64,000 nucleotides of DNA from Sphingobium sp. 15-1 (GCF_013375535.1 NZ_JABXJG010000001.1:3328001-3392000); one strand, 5' to 3'. Positions 16,550 through 25,762 are shown, counted from the stretch's first letter. A program made the numbers and translations. The notes: generated from the letters alone by a model not told the origin.

Positions 16550-17593
16550 ATGGCGGTCACACCGATCACCGAATTGAACGAGCGTGCCCGCGACGTTTTC
16601 CGGCTGGTGGTCGAGAGTTATCTCGGCACCGGGTTGCCTGTCGGCTCGCGCACGATCAGCAAATTGGCGACTCTCAGCCTGTCGCCCGCCTCCATCCGCA
16701 ATGTGATGCAGGATCTGGAGGAACTGGGCCTGCTCGCCGCGCCGCATACCTCCGCCGGGCGGATGCCGACCGAAACCGGCCTGCGGCTCTTCGTCGACGG
16801 CATGATGCAGGCGGCGGAACCTTCGGTCGAGGAACGGCGCGCCATCGAAGCCGGCATTTCCGAAGGCGGCCCGATTGAGGAAGCGTTGTCCGCCGCGACC
16901 GCCGCGCTTTCCGGGCTGTCCGCCTGCGCCGGGATCGTCATGGTGCCCAAGCGCGAGCCGGTTCTGCGGCAATTCGGCTTCGTGCCCTTGAACGAGCGGC
17001 AGGCGCTGGCCGTGCTGGTGGGGCAGGACGGATCGATCGAGAATCGCGTGGTCGACCTGCCGCTGGGCGTGACGCCGATGATGCTCAATGAGGCGGCCAA
17101 TTTCATGTCGACCCGTTTCGGCGGCTTGACGCTGGCGCAGGCGGGCGAGGCGCTCCAGCGCGAACTGGAGCAGGAACGCCACGCGCTCCACGGCGCGGCG
17201 CGGGAACTGGTGGCGCGGGGCATCGCGGTCTGGTCGCAGGATGCCGACGACCGCCCCGTGCTGATCGTGCGCGGCCAGGCGCATCTGCTCGACGACGGCA
17301 CCGCCGCCGATCTGGAACGGGTGCGGCAATTGCTGGAGCAGCTTGAGGGCAAGCAGGAAATCTCCAGCCTGCTGGAAAGCGCGCTGGCGGGCAGCGCGAC
17401 CAAAATCTTCATCGGTTCGGAAAACAAGCTCTTTTCCCTTTCGGGTTCTTCGGTCATAGCCGCGCCTTACCGGAGCGGGGACGGCCGGGTGGTCGGCGTG
17501 GTCGGCGTAATTGGCCCCACGCGCTTGAACTATGCGCGGGTGATCCCCATGGTGGACTTCACTGCGCAGACGCTGTCGAGATTGATGAGATGA
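16550..17593 (+). CDS. hrcA: Heat-inducible transcriptional repressor HrcA
   Basis: 347 residues; N-terminal winged helix (ARDVFRLVVESYLGTGLPVG, SPASIRNVMQDLEELGLL, TSAGRMPTETGLR) and the C-terminal GAF-like domain ending in VVGVIGPTRLNYARVIPMV. HrcA represses groESL or related heat-shock genes through CIRCE sites, which lie elsewhere in the genome. It overlaps grpE by 4 bp (ATGA). Confidence 0.97.
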   Translation: MAVTPITELNERARDVFRLVVESYLGTGLPVGSRTISKLATLSLSPASIRNVMQDLEELGLLAAPHTSAGRMPTETGLRLFVDGMMQAAEPSVEERRAIEAGISEGGPIEEALSAATAALSGLSACAGIVMVPKREPVLRQFGFVPLNERQALAVLVGQDGSIENRVVDLPLGVTPMMLNEAANFMSTRFGGLTLAQAGEALQRELEQERHALHGAARELVARGIAVWSQDADDRPVLIVRGQAHLLDDGTAADLERVRQLLEQLEGKQEISSLLESALAGSATKIFIGSENKLFSLSGSSVIAAPYRSGDGRVVGVVGVIGPTRLNYARVIPMVDFTAQTLSRLMR

Positions 17594-18144
17594 GCGAAGA
17601 CAAACAGAATATCGAAAATACCGAATTGGTGGACGAACTGCCCGAGGATGCGGCTCCGGCCGGCGACGCGGCGGCGGAGAAGATCACCGCGCTGGAGAAT
17701 GAGCTGGCCACGGCCAAGCAGGACGTCCTCTACGCCCATGCCGAAACGCAGAATGTGCGGCGGCGGCTGGAAAAGGAACTGGCCGACGCGCGCGCCTATG
17801 CCGCGACGGCCTTTGCCCGCGACATGCTGTCGGTGGCGGACAATCTGGGGCGGGCGCTCCAGACCATCCCGGCCGATCTGCGCGAGGATGAGAAGTTCAA
17901 GGGGCTGGTCGCCGGTCTCGAAGCCACTGGCCGCGAGCTGGAAGCCGTCTTCGGCCGCAACGGCATCGAGAAACTGGTGTCGGTCGGCCAGCCGCTCGAC
18001 CCCAACAAGCATCAGGCGATGATGGAAGTCCCCTCCGCCGACGCCGAGCCCGGCACGGTGCTGGTGGAAATGCAGGCGGGCTACACGATCAAGGACCGGC
18101 TGCTACGCCCGGCGCTGGTCAGCGTGGCGAAGAAGCCCGACTGA
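17590..18144 (+). CDS. grpE: Nucleotide exchange factor GrpE
   Basis: 184 residues: a long N-terminal coiled coil (ITALENELATAKQDVLYAHA) and the C-terminal beta domain ending HQAMMEVPSADAEPGTVLVE. It releases ADP from DnaK. dnaK and dnaJ are not next to it. Translation is coupled to hrcA, and an intrinsic terminator follows. Confidence 0.97.
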   Translation: MSEDKQNIENTELVDELPEDAAPAGDAAAEKITALENELATAKQDVLYAHAETQNVRRRLEKELADARAYAATAFARDMLSVADNLGRALQTIPADLREDEKFKGLVAGLEATGRELEAVFGRNGIEKLVSVGQPLDPNKHQAMMEVPSADAEPGTVLVEMQAGYTIKDRLLRPALVSVAKKPD

Positions 18145-18165
18145 TCATACCCTCTTGCGAGATTG

Positions 18166-18203
18166 AAAGGCCCGCCGGACCAGCGTCCTGCGGGCCTTTT
18201 CTT
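18166..18203 (+). terminator. Intrinsic terminator after grpE
   Basis: AAGGCCCGC (18167-18175) pairs with GCGGGCCTT (18190-18198), followed by TTCTT. It is 20 bp after the grpE stop. Confidence 0.85.
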
Positions 18204-18212
18204 ATGCTCTTA

Positions 18213-18279
18213 CGTGCTCCTGCGAAGGCAGGAGCCCAGTCCCGCCGTTTGAACTGGGCTCCTGCCTTCGCAGGAGCGC
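18213..18279. repeat. Intergenic palindrome family A, copy 4
   Basis: Arms CGTGCTCCTGCGAAGGCAGG and CCTGCCTTCGCAGGAGCGCG, between the grpE terminator and the PadR promoter. Confidence 0.85.
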
Positions 18280-18310
18280 GAAGCTTCCAGCGCAAAGGAT
18301 GACGATATTA

Positions 18311-18360
18311 AAAGATATATCGCAACTCTTGACGCTCGCTCCTTTTAAGATATATCTAAA
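18311..18360 (+). promoter_or_regulatory. Promoter and twin operator of the padR-like gene
   Basis: TTGACG (18329-18334) and TATATC (18351-18356) form a -35/-10 pair with 16-bp spacing. The word AAGATATATC occurs at 18312-18321 and again at 18347-18356, where AGATATATCT is palindromic and covers the -10. Such paired AT-rich sites fit autoregulation by the PadR protein encoded downstream; binding itself is inferred. Confidence 0.6.
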
Positions 18361-18390
18361 CCCATCATGAAACAGTTGAGAGATTCAAAA

Positions 18391-19020
18391 ATGCATTTCC
18401 ATCATCACCCTCGCGGCCGCCACGGCTTCGGTCATGACCGCATGTTCGGCCCGGAAGACTCTGATCGTGGCGGTTTTGGAGGCGGCTTCGGCGGTCGCTT
18501 TGGGGACGGCTCCTTTGGCGGCCGTGGCGGGCCGTTCGGCGGGGGCAGAGGCGGTGGGCGTCGCCGCCAGTTCGGCAATGACGCGCTCAAGCTCATCCTG
18601 CTGAAGCTGATCGCGGAAACCCCGCGCCACGGCTACGACCTGATCCGCGAGATTCAGGCGCTCTCCGGAGAAGTCTATGCGCCCAGCCCCGGCGTCGTCT
18701 ATCCGACCCTGACCCTGCTGGCCGACATGGACCTGATTGCCGAGCAGCCCGGCGAAAGCAGCCGCAAGCTGTTCGCCATCACCGAAGCTGGCCAGGCCTA
18801 TCTGGCCGACCATGAAGAGGGCGTGCAGGTGGTCATGGATCGCCTCGGCTCGCTGGCGAAGAAGGCCGAACGCACCGACGGCGCGCCGATCCGCCGGGCG
18901 ATGCACAATCTGGGCATGGCGGTCCGGGCGCGGCTTGAAAAGGAAGGGGCCGATGCCCAGACCATGTTCGACGTCGCTTCCCTGATCGATGAGGCCGCCA
19001 GCAAGATCGAAAGGCTCTGA
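18391..19020 (+). CDS. PadR-family transcriptional regulator with His/Gly-rich N-terminus
   Basis: 209 residues from ATG 18391; this start has GAGAGA upstream, whereas the ATG at 18367 would lie only a few bases from the expected transcription start. The PadR winged helix occupies about residues 65-145 (LILLKLIAETPRHGYDLI, SPGVVYPTLTLLADMDLI). Before it lies an unusual low-complexity region with MHFHHHPRGRHGFGHDR and several FGGG/GGRGG repeats, a possible metal- or nucleic-acid-binding tail. The C-terminus is helical, as in PadR dimerisation domains. The DUF2218 gene follows 2 bp after its stop. Confidence 0.9.
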   Translation: MHFHHHPRGRHGFGHDRMFGPEDSDRGGFGGGFGGRFGDGSFGGRGGPFGGGRGGGRRRQFGNDALKLILLKLIAETPRHGYDLIREIQALSGEVYAPSPGVVYPTLTLLADMDLIAEQPGESSRKLFAITEAGQAYLADHEEGVQVVMDRLGSLAKKAERTDGAPIRRAMHNLGMAVRARLEKEGADAQTMFDVASLIDEAASKIERL

Positions 19021-19022
19021 CC

Positions 19023-19301
19023 ATGGTCCTGACCGCCCAGGTGCCGACCGCCCACGCCAGCCGCTACCTCCAGCAGCTCTGCAAACATTGGGGGCACAAG
19101 TTCGAAACCGAATTTGACGCGGAACAGGGCGTGATCGCTTTCCCCATGGGACCGATCCGGATGGCGGCGGGGGCGGAAACCCTCACCGTCACCCTTGAAC
19201 CGCAGGAGGATGCTGATGTCGAACGCTTCAAGCAGGTGGTGGCGGACCATCTCGACCGCTTCGCCTTCCGTGAAGCGCCGCTGAACTTCGATTGGCGATA
19301 A
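19023..19301 (+). CDS. DUF2218 domain protein
   Basis: 92 residues spanning one DUF2218 domain (TAHASRYLQQLCKHWGHKF, then a conserved acidic stretch EFDAEQGVIAFPMG). It is encoded 2 bp after the PadR gene and so probably shares its regulation. DUF2218 proteins are small cytoplasmic proteins often next to PadR or siderophore-interacting genes; the biochemical role is unknown. Members contain conserved His/Cys residues (LCKHWGHK) that might bind a metal. Confidence 0.88.
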   Translation: MVLTAQVPTAHASRYLQQLCKHWGHKFETEFDAEQGVIAFPMGPIRMAAGAETLTVTLEPQEDADVERFKQVVADHLDRFAFREAPLNFDWR

Positions 19302-19382
19302 GGGGACTCCCTCCCGCTCGGGGAGAGGGTAATGATGTTCATTCCTCCGAGCCTTCTGAATCCGAAGTTCGCCACATTAATT

Positions 19383-19470
19383 TCGTCATCCCGGGCTTGA
19401 CCCGGGGTCCCGCTTCCTCCCGCGCACTGGCTGAAGAAAAGCGGGATCCCGGGTCAAGCCCGGGATGACG
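19383..19470. repeat. Intergenic palindrome family C, copy 3
   Basis: The best-preserved copy: CGTCATCCCGGGCTTGACCC and GGGTCAAGCCCGGGATGACG. The flanks (GAAGTTC on both sides, inverted) extend the symmetry. It separates the convergent DUF2218 and cofC genes. Confidence 0.9.
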
Positions 19471-19498
19471 ATAATGTAATGAACTTCGATTCCGCCGA

Positions 19499-20077
19499 CT
19501 AGGTGGCGCGCCATTTCCAGTCGGCCAGATCGCCCGGCTGGTCGATGTCGAAGCCCAGGCCCTGCCGAACGATTGCGGAGAAGGGCAGGCCAAGCCGTTC
19601 CGCTTCCGCCCGATGCGCCGCGAAACTGCCCTGGCCATAATGGAACCGGAAATCCGCCGCCTGGGGCAGCGGCAACGACAACGCATTGGTGCCCTGCCCA
19701 GGAAGATCGGGCGCGGCCGCGACGCCGGCAACATCCAACAGCGCAGCCACATCCGCCGCTTCCACCAGCGGCAGGTCGGCCGAAAGGAACAGCAGCCGCT
19801 CGACCCCCGCAGCCAGCGCCGCATCGCGGGCGCTCGTCACGGCGGGGTTGAGGCCGCCGCCCGGATCGTCGAGCAGGCCAATCGTCTCGGGCAGGCCATG
19901 CCGCGAAGGCCCCAGCAGCCGCAGCCGCGCCATCCCCACCACGTCCGCCGCGGCCGCGACCGTCCGGTGCAGCATCTCCGCCACCAGATCGCGCCGCCCC
20001 GCTTCATCGAGCACGGGCGTCAGCCGCGTCTTGCAGGCGGCGGGCGCCTTGACCGGGATGACGATCCAGCGGTTCAT
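19499..20077 (-). CDS. cofC: CofC, guanylyltransferase of coenzyme F420 biosynthesis
   Basis: Activates a three-carbon acid (2-phospholactate, phosphoenolpyruvate or 3-phosphoglycerate, depending on the lineage) with GTP for F420 synthesis. 192 residues with the nucleotide-binding start IPVKAPAACKTRLTPVL and the LFLSADLPLVEA motif of this nucleotidyltransferase family. Third gene of cofE-cofD-cofC. ATG 20077 lies 5 bp after the cofD stop; a TTG at 20086 would overlap it. Which C3 acid is used cannot be read from the sequence. Confidence 0.88.
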   Translation of the reverse strand: MNRWIVIPVKAPAACKTRLTPVLDEAGRRDLVAEMLHRTVAAAADVVGMARLRLLGPSRHGLPETIGLLDDPGGGLNPAVTSARDAALAAGVERLLFLSADLPLVEAADVAALLDVAGVAAAPDLPGQGTNALSLPLPQAADFRFHYGQGSFAAHRAEAERLGLPFSAIVRQGLGFDIDQPGDLADWKWRAT

Positions 20078-20082
20078 GACCG

Positions 20083-21018
20083 TCAACCGGCGATCCGTTC
20101 GGCCAGATCCAGCGCCGCCCGCGCCACTCTGGCGCGGTCGTCCAGCGTCTTCATCAGCGTGTCGGTGACGGCGTGGGGTATGTCCAGACCCTCGCCCCCG
20201 TCGCGGACATCGACCAGCAGCCCGTCGATGATTCCCTCATAATGGGCCGCAATGGCCCCGTTGGTGACCTCCAGTCCCAACTCGCCCATCAGCTTGGCGG
20301 TCGGTCCCTTGACCGCCTGCCCGCCGACGATCGGGGAAACGGCCACGACAGGGGCGCTCGCCCCCGCCAGAGCCTCCCGCATTCCGGGCACCGCCAGAAT
20401 CGGGTCGACGCTCAGCCATGGATTGGAGGGCGCGATCACTATGGCGCGGGTTTCGGGATCGCTGATCGCCTCGATCACGCCGGGGGCAGGGCGCGCATGT
20501 TCCGCGCCCTCGAAGCGGATCGCCTGGACCGCCGGCGCGCAGCGCTGCTCGACGAAATAGCGCTGAAAGGGGAGGTCGCCCGCATCGGTGGAGACATGGG
20601 TGGCCACGGCATCGTCGCTCATCGGCAGCATCTTGAGGCCAAGGCCCCAGGCCGCCGCGAAACGGGCCGTCACCGCGCTCAACGTCTCGCCCGACGCCAG
20701 CATATGCGACCGCAGCACATGCAGCGCCATGTCGCCGTCGCCCAGCAGGAACCAGTCCTCCCCGCCCAGCGATTTAAGCGCGTCCATGAAGCTCCACGTC
20801 TCGCCCTCCCGGCCCCAGCCCTGCGCGGCATTGGCCTTGCCCGACAGGGTGTAGAGCAAAGTGTCGACATCGGGAGAGATCGCCAGGCCCAGATGCCGGA
20901 AATCGTCGCCGGTGTTGACGATGGCGGTGATGTCCTGCGGCGGACAGACCTGCATCAGCCCCAGCACCAGCTTGGCGCCGCCGACGCCGCCGGTCAGCAC
21001 GACGATGCGGCCGCTCAC
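20083..21018 (-). CDS. cofD: CofD, 2-phospho-L-lactate transferase (F420 biosynthesis)
   Basis: Transfers the activated C3 acid to the deazaflavin FO, giving F420-0 or its dehydro/glyceryl form. 311 residues; [27 protein letters not shown] and [16 protein letters not shown] are the CofD landmarks. The GTG start at 21018 overlaps the cofE stop (GTGA), so it is translationally coupled to cofE and followed at once by cofC. FO synthase (cofG/cofH or fbiC) is not in the window and must be elsewhere if the pathway is complete. Confidence 0.93.
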   Translation of the reverse strand: MSGRIVVLTGGVGGAKLVLGLMQVCPPQDITAIVNTGDDFRHLGLAISPDVDTLLYTLSGKANAAQGWGREGETWSFMDALKSLGGEDWFLLGDGDMALHVLRSHMLASGETLSAVTARFAAAWGLGLKMLPMSDDAVATHVSTDAGDLPFQRYFVEQRCAPAVQAIRFEGAEHARPAPGVIEAISDPETRAIVIAPSNPWLSVDPILAVPGMREALAGASAPVVAVSPIVGGQAVKGPTAKLMGELGLEVTNGAIAAHYEGIIDGLLVDVRDGGEGLDIPHAVTDTLMKTLDDRARVARAALDLAERIAG

Positions 21019-21773
21019 CGGAACAGATCCTCTTCCAGCGGGCGGACCAGCGCGCCCGCGCCCGCATCGCCGGGGGGCAGGGCGAGGCCGCGCAGCAGGG
21101 CGGCGGGCACGCTTTCCGCGCCCTCGCCCGTCACCAGCGTCGCGGCGGTGGCGATCTGGTCGGCCAGCGCGATCTGCGTCACCTCCAGCCGCCGTCCGTC
21201 GCGATCCTCCTCGCCGCGCCGGTCGACCAGCGCGGGCAATCCCGCCGCGCCGATCGCGACGCCCACCACGCCATGGCGCCAGGGCCGCCCGAAACTGTCC
21301 GAAATAACGATGCCGATGCCCGCCGCCTCCGGCCCCGCCAGCGCATCCAGCAGGCTGCGTGCCGATCCGTCCGGATCGAGCGGCAGCAGCAACGCCCGCT
21401 CTTCCTCGCCCGGCCCGATATTGGACCGGTCGATGCCGCTGTTCGCCATCACATGGCCCAGCCGATGGCGGGTGATCAGCACATGCGGCACAGCGCGCAC
21501 CACTGTGCTGCTTTCGCGCAGCACCAATTCGACCAGCCGGGAGTCCTTGCGCGTGGTCGCGGCCAGTTCCAGCGCTTCCGGCCCTGGCTCGACGCTGTCC
21601 AGCGCGACCATCCGCCCTTCCGCCTTGGACAATATCTTCTGCGTCACGACCAGCACGTCGCCGGTCCTGAGCGGCCACAGGCCCGCTTGGGTCAGGCTGC
21701 CGTGCAGCACCGCGGCCAGATCGTCGCCGGCCCGGATTTCGGGAATATCGCATAGGGGATGAATCGAGAGCAT
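21015..21773 (-). CDS. cofE: CofE, F420-0:L-glutamate ligase
   Basis: Adds the gamma-linked glutamate tail to F420-0. 252 residues, the length of the stand-alone archaeal-type enzyme, without the C-terminal flavin-reductase-like domain of actinobacterial FbiB. Motifs [27 protein letters not shown] and [14 protein letters not shown] are present. Start at ATG 21773 fits the family; upstream lies a 167-bp divergent gap shared with a flavin reductase gene. Confidence 0.93.
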   Translation of the reverse strand: MLSIHPLCDIPEIRAGDDLAAVLHGSLTQAGLWPLRTGDVLVVTQKILSKAEGRMVALDSVEPGPEALELAATTRKDSRLVELVLRESSTVVRAVPHVLITRHRLGHVMANSGIDRSNIGPGEEERALLLPLDPDGSARSLLDALAGPEAAGIGIVISDSFGRPWRHGVVGVAIGAAGLPALVDRRGEEDRDGRRLEVTQIALADQIATAATLVTGEGAESVPAALLRGLALPPGDAGAGALVRPLEEDLFR

Positions 21774-21940
21774 GCCGTGCTGTAGCGTGCAATTGCCGGT
21801 TAAGGTAGCGCTCCGATTTCCCGGAAAAAGGAAACTCATGAGCTTATCAGTGGGATTCGCTTGCCATGCCGCGCCAAGTCGAGAAAAGAGGCGATGATGA
21901 AGATCAGTGACGATATTTGCCCCCTGCGGGAATTGCGCGC

Positions 21941-22441
21941 ATGAGCGAGGTGGTCGCCTTCGACAGCGGGACCTTCCGCCGCGTGCTGGGCCATTATCCC
22001 ACCGGCGTTTGCGTGGTGACGGCGGTGGAGGACAGCCAGGCGCCGACCGGCATGGTGGTCGGCTCCTTCACTTCGGTCTCGCTCGATCCGCCGCTGGTGG
22101 CCTTTTTCCCCGCGAAAAATTCGCAGAGCTGGCCCCGGATCGAGAAAGCGGGGAAATTCTGCGTCAACATCCTCGCCAGCGACCAGAAGCCGCTCTGCCA
22201 GCAATTTTCGGCCAAGGGCGGGGACGACAAATTCGCCGGCGTGACGCATCGCGTTTCGGCCAATGGCTCCCCGATCCTGGACGGGGTGGTGGCCTGGATC
22301 GACTGTCAGCTCGAAGCCGTGCATGAGGCGGGCGACCATTATATCGTGCTGGGCCGCGTGATCGCGCTGGAGGTGGAGACGCCGGGCAAGCCGCTGCTCT
22401 TCTTCCAGGGCGGCTATGGCGAGTTCGCCCATCTGAGCTGA
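21941..22441 (+). CDS. Flavin reductase family (FMN-binding) protein
   Basis: 166 residues of the HpaC/DIM6-NTAB split-barrel family: HYPTGVCVVTAV, GMVVGSFTSVSLDPPLV and the late HYIVLGRVIAL are typical. It probably binds FMN and uses NAD(P)H to supply reduced flavin to a monooxygenase, or acts on a flavin-type cofactor. It is divergent from the F420 operon cofEDC, so an F420-linked role is possible but is inference. Start at ATG 21941. Confidence 0.88.
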   Translation: MSEVVAFDSGTFRRVLGHYPTGVCVVTAVEDSQAPTGMVVGSFTSVSLDPPLVAFFPAKNSQSWPRIEKAGKFCVNILASDQKPLCQQFSAKGGDDKFAGVTHRVSANGSPILDGVVAWIDCQLEAVHEAGDHYIVLGRVIALEVETPGKPLLFFQGGYGEFAHLS

Positions 22442-22517
22442 TCGCGCGTCATGATCCTTCGACGAGGGATGTGACGGGAGACGACCAGTTTAGGACATAA
22501 CTGCCCTCAATCTCATC

Positions 22518-22609
22518 CGTCATGCTGAACTTGTTTCAGCATCCATCGTGCCTCCAGGTTCCTTCCGCCCGTGGGGAGAAATGGATGCTGAAACAAGTTC
22601 AGCATGACG
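22518..22609. repeat. Intergenic palindrome family D, copy 2
   Basis: Arms CGTCATGCTGAACTTGTTTC and GAAACAAGTTCAGCATGACG (reverse complements) around a variable centre. It lies between the convergent flavin reductase and engB. Confidence 0.9.
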
Positions 22610-22645
22610 GCTATTGGTGAGGTCCGCCATCCATCCCCATCCGCC

Positions 22646-23308
22646 TTACCCCTGCGTCACGCTCTCCAGGACAGCGGCGCGCAATTCAGGCAACCCCATC
22701 CCTTTCTCGCTCGACGTGGCGATAATGTCCGGATGCGCGGCAGGCCGCTTGCGGATCGCTTCGACCACAGCCTGCTTAACCTCCGCCAGATGGCTCGCCT
22801 TCACCTTGTCCGCCTTGGTCAGCACGATGCGATAGCTCACCGCCGCCGCGTCCAGCATGTCGAGAATATCGGTATCGACATCCTTGATCCCATGGCGGCT
22901 GTCGATCAGCACCAGCGTCCGCTTCAGCTTCGCCCGCCCGCGCAGATAGTCGTTCACCAGGAACCGCCATTTGCGCACCATATCCTTGGGCGCCTTGGCA
23001 TAACCATAGCCCGGCATGTCGACCAGCCGGAACCGCAGCGGATCGCCCACGTCGAAGAAGTTCAGCTCCTGCGTCCGCCCCGGCGTGTTGGACGTCCGCG
23101 CCAGCCCGTTGCGGTTGGTCAGCGCATTCAGCAGCGAGGACTTGCCGACATTGGATCGGCCCGCGAACGCGACCTCATTCACCGCCATGTCGGGTAGGAA
23201 TTTCAAATCGGGCGCGGATTTGAGGAAGGCGATCGGCCCGGCAAAGACCTTGCGCGCCTCCTCGATCAGTTCCGCCAAATCCTGCCCAGAGCTTTCCTGT
23301 TCGGTCAA
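22646..23308 (-). CDS. engB: Ribosome biogenesis GTPase EngB/YihA/YsxC
   Basis: Essential GTPase for large-subunit ribosome assembly. 220 residues with G1 [15 protein letters not shown]3 [11 protein letters not shown] and G4 TKAD. It starts at TTG 23308, 10 bp after yidC, and is the last gene of rpmH-rnpA-yidD-yidC-engB, a conserved alphaproteobacterial order. Confidence 0.95.
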   Translation of the reverse strand: MTEQESSGQDLAELIEEARKVFAGPIAFLKSAPDLKFLPDMAVNEVAFAGRSNVGKSSLLNALTNRNGLARTSNTPGRTQELNFFDVGDPLRFRLVDMPGYGYAKAPKDMVRKWRFLVNDYLRGRAKLKRTLVLIDSRHGIKDVDTDILDMLDAAAVSYRIVLTKADKVKASHLAEVKQAVVEAIRKRPAAHPDIIATSSEKGMGLPELRAAVLESVTQG

Positions 23309-23318
23309 AAGTCGAGCC

Positions 23319-25022
23319 TTATTTCGCCGTGGCCGCGCTCAGTTGCGGGTGGCGCTTGTAGAGCCACCATTGCTGCAACATCGACAGGCAGTTGTTGGTG
23401 ATCCAGTAGACCAGCAAGCCTGCCGCGAAGGGCGCCATGATGAACATCATCATCCACGGCATGATCGCGAACACCTGCTGCTGCATCGGGTCCATCTGCG
23501 CCGGGTTCAGTTTGAACTGGAAGTACATGCTGATGCCGAGCAGCAGCGCCAGCACGCCTATCCCCAGGAAGGCGGGCGGCGTGAAGGGCAGCAGGCCGAA
23601 CAGATTGACGATGTGCAGCGGATCGGGCGCGGACAAATCCTTGATCCACAGCACGAACGGCTGGTGGCGCATTTCGATGGTGAGCTGCAACACCTTGTAC
23701 AGCGCGAAGAAGATCGGAATCTGGATGAAGATCGGCAGACAGCCGGCGAGCGGGTTCACCTTCTCCCGCTTGTACAGCTCCATCATCTCCTGCTGGAGCT
23801 TCTGCTTGTCGTCCTTATGCTTCTCCTGAAGCGCCTTCATCTTGGGCTGAACGGCGCGCATCGCGGCCATGCTGGCGAACTGGCGCTGGGCGACGGGGAA
23901 CATCAGGCCGCGCACCACGAAGGTCAGGCAGATGATCGCCACGCCGAAATTGCCGATGACCGTGAACAGCCAGTGGAGCAGCGCGAAGATCGGCTGTTCG
24001 AACCAGTAGAACCAGCCCCAGTCGATCGCCCGGTCGAACAGCGGAACGCCCGCCCGCTCATAGGCTTGCAACGTCTTCACTTCCTTGGCGCCGACGAACA
24101 GCCGGTTGGTCTGCGTCACCGCCTTGCCGGGGGCGAGCATGACGGGGGCGAGCGACACGTCGGTCTGGAACTGCGTGCCGGCGCCCTTGCGCATCTGGCC
24201 GGTGAAGGCTGCCTTCTGGTCGGGCACCAGGGCGGAGAGCCAATATTTGTCGGTGAAGCCGATCCAGCCCCCGGTCGACTGGAAGCTCTGGCTCGCCGGT
24301 CCTTTGGCCAGATCCTTGTAATTCACGTCATAATTGGCCGCGCCGTTGAAGACGCCCATCGGGCCGACGTGAATCGTCCAGGTGTCGGGATCGACCGAAG
24401 GATGCGCCCGGCTGACATAGCCATAGCTTTTTACGCCCACCGCGCCGGCGCCGCTGTTCGACACCTTCTGCTGCGCGGTGATCATGTAATTTTCGTCGAT
24501 CGAATAGCGGATTTCGAAACTCTGGCCCGCGCCGTTGCTCCACGTCAGGGTGACGGGGCTGGTCGGCGTCAGTTCCTTGCCATTGGCCGTCCAGACGGTG
24601 CTGCCGTCCGGCGTCTTGACGCCCTCGCCCTGCCAGCCGAAGCCCGCGAAATAGGCGTCCTTGGCGCCGCTGGGGCTGTAGAGGCGGATCGCGGGCGAAT
24701 CCTTGGCGATGGTTTCCTTGTAGGTCGGCAGCACGATGTCATCGATGCGCGCGCCCTTGAGGTTGATCGATCCGGTGATCTTGGGCGTACGGATCGCAAC
24801 GCGCGGGCTGTCCTTAAGGACGAGCGCCAGATCGCGAACCGTGGCCGCGCCTTCGGCGGCGGGCGCGGCGCCGGACGGGGTGAGGGGCGTGGTCTTGCCG
24901 CCCTCGATCTTCGTGGCCGGCGGATTGGCGGCGGGGAAGAAATGCTTGGCGACATAGGGCCAGCCGAACAGGATCGCCGCGGTCAGCAGCACCGCCAGGA
25001 TGATATTCTTCTTGTCGTCCAC
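23319..25022 (-). CDS. yidC: Membrane protein insertase YidC
   Basis: 567 residues. N-terminal membrane anchor ([19 protein letters not shown]), a large periplasmic beta-sandwich domain (about residues 50-330), then five membrane segments of the Oxa1/YidC insertase core ([35 protein letters not shown]). It inserts membrane proteins alone or with SecYEG. The GTG start at 25022 follows yidD by 25 bp. Confidence 0.97.
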   Translation of the reverse strand: MDDKKNIILAVLLTAAILFGWPYVAKHFFPAANPPATKIEGGKTTPLTPSGAAPAAEGAATVRDLALVLKDSPRVAIRTPKITGSINLKGARIDDIVLPTYKETIAKDSPAIRLYSPSGAKDAYFAGFGWQGEGVKTPDGSTVWTANGKELTPTSPVTLTWSNGAGQSFEIRYSIDENYMITAQQKVSNSGAGAVGVKSYGYVSRAHPSVDPDTWTIHVGPMGVFNGAANYDVNYKDLAKGPASQSFQSTGGWIGFTDKYWLSALVPDQKAAFTGQMRKGAGTQFQTDVSLAPVMLAPGKAVTQTNRLFVGAKEVKTLQAYERAGVPLFDRAIDWGWFYWFEQPIFALLHWLFTVIGNFGVAIICLTFVVRGLMFPVAQRQFASMAAMRAVQPKMKALQEKHKDDKQKLQQEMMELYKREKVNPLAGCLPIFIQIPIFFALYKVLQLTIEMRHQPFVLWIKDLSAPDPLHIVNLFGLLPFTPPAFLGIGVLALLLGISMYFQFKLNPAQMDPMQQQVFAIMPWMMMFIMAPFAAGLLVYWITNNCLSMLQQWWLYKRHPQLSAATAK

Positions 25023-25047
25023 GCTTGTCGCTCTCGAATCTCGTCTG

Positions 25048-25260
25048 TCAGGGAACCGGGTCGTAACCCGAACCGCCCCAGGGGTGGCATCGCATTAGCC
25101 GCTTCGTGGCCAGCCAGCTACCCTTCACGGCACCATATTTGCGGATCGCCTGAATCGCATATTCGGAGCAGGAGGGGGCATAGCGGCAAGAGGGCGGCAA
25201 AATGCGCGAAGGACCAAGCTGCCAGAAGCGGGCGACCAGGATGAGGATGCGGGAGATCAC
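25048..25260 (-). CDS. yidD: Membrane protein insertion efficiency factor YidD
   Basis: 70 residues; CRYAPSCSEYAIQAI and GSGYDPVP are the family marks. A membrane-associated helper of YidC. GTG at 25260 overlaps the rnpA stop (GTGA). Confidence 0.95.
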   Translation of the reverse strand: MISRILILVARFWQLGPSRILPPSCRYAPSCSEYAIQAIRKYGAVKGSWLATKRLMRCHPWGGSGYDPVP

Positions 25261-25730
25261 GGCTTGCCTGCCTCGTGTTCCTGCGAAGGCAGGAACCCAG
25301 TCCCGCCGTTGCTTTCTGTCGCGATCTTGGAACTGGACTCCTGCCTCCGCAGGAGCACCTTATCCTTTGGGGCGGAAGTTCGCCCTTTCTTGCGCGGCAT
25401 CTCACCGAGGGGCCGGCTCATCACCTTGCCCAGCGCTTTTGTCATCTCTGCGCGAAGCAGCGCAAAATCGCGCTCGATCCCGTCGCTGCGTCCAATCAGC
25501 ACATGATCGGCGCCCGCCACGCCAAGCGCCGGCAGCAGTTCCCGCGCCAGAACGCGAAAACGGCGCTTCATCCGGTTGCGGATGACAGCGCCGCCAATCT
25601 TTTTCGTGACCGTGATGCCATAGCGCATCGCCGGATCGCCGTCGCCACGCTCGCGCACCAGCAGGACAAAGCCCGGCATCGGTGCGCGCCGCCCGCGATT
25701 CGCCGCCAGAAAATCGGCGCGCCTGACCAT
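25257..25730 (-). CDS. rnpA: RNase P protein component with repeat-derived C-terminal extension
   Basis: Protein subunit of RNase P, which processes tRNA 5' ends. The core has RRADFLAANRGRRAP and the RNA-binding RNR motif IRNRMKRRFRVLARELLP. At 157 residues it is about 30-40 longer than usual: the last part (from about KVLLRRQESSSK) is translated from a family A palindrome at 25274-25358. Its stop overlaps the yidD GTG start, so the extension seems to be read through to keep the coupling. ATG 25730 is the first start after the rpmH stop. Confidence 0.93.
   Translation of the reverse strand: MVRRADFLAANRGRRAPMPGFVLLVRERGDGDPAMRYGITVTKKIGGAVIRNRMKRRFRVLARELLPALGVAGADHVLIGRSDGIERDFALLRAEMTKALGKVMSRPLGEMPRKKGRTSAPKDKVLLRRQESSSKIATESNGGTGFLPSQEHEAGKP
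25274..25358. repeat. Family A palindrome inside the rnpA coding region
   Basis: CGTGTTCCTGCGAAGGCAGG and CCTGCCTCCGCAGGAGCAC around a unique centre, the same repeat as at 643. Unlike the other copies it is fully inside a gene, giving the tail of RnpA. Confidence 0.9.
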
Positions 25731-25762
25731 GACGGCAGGCGCGCTGCTCAGCGGCGCGTCGT

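Noticed and set aside
16444..16550. CIRCE operator before hrcA
   Set aside because: No TTAGCACTC-N9-GAGTGCTAA match; only an unrelated 8-bp hairpin is present.
18367..18390. ATG at 18367 as the PadR start
   Set aside because: It is almost at the predicted transcription start and has no RBS; ATG 18391 has GAGAGA upstream.
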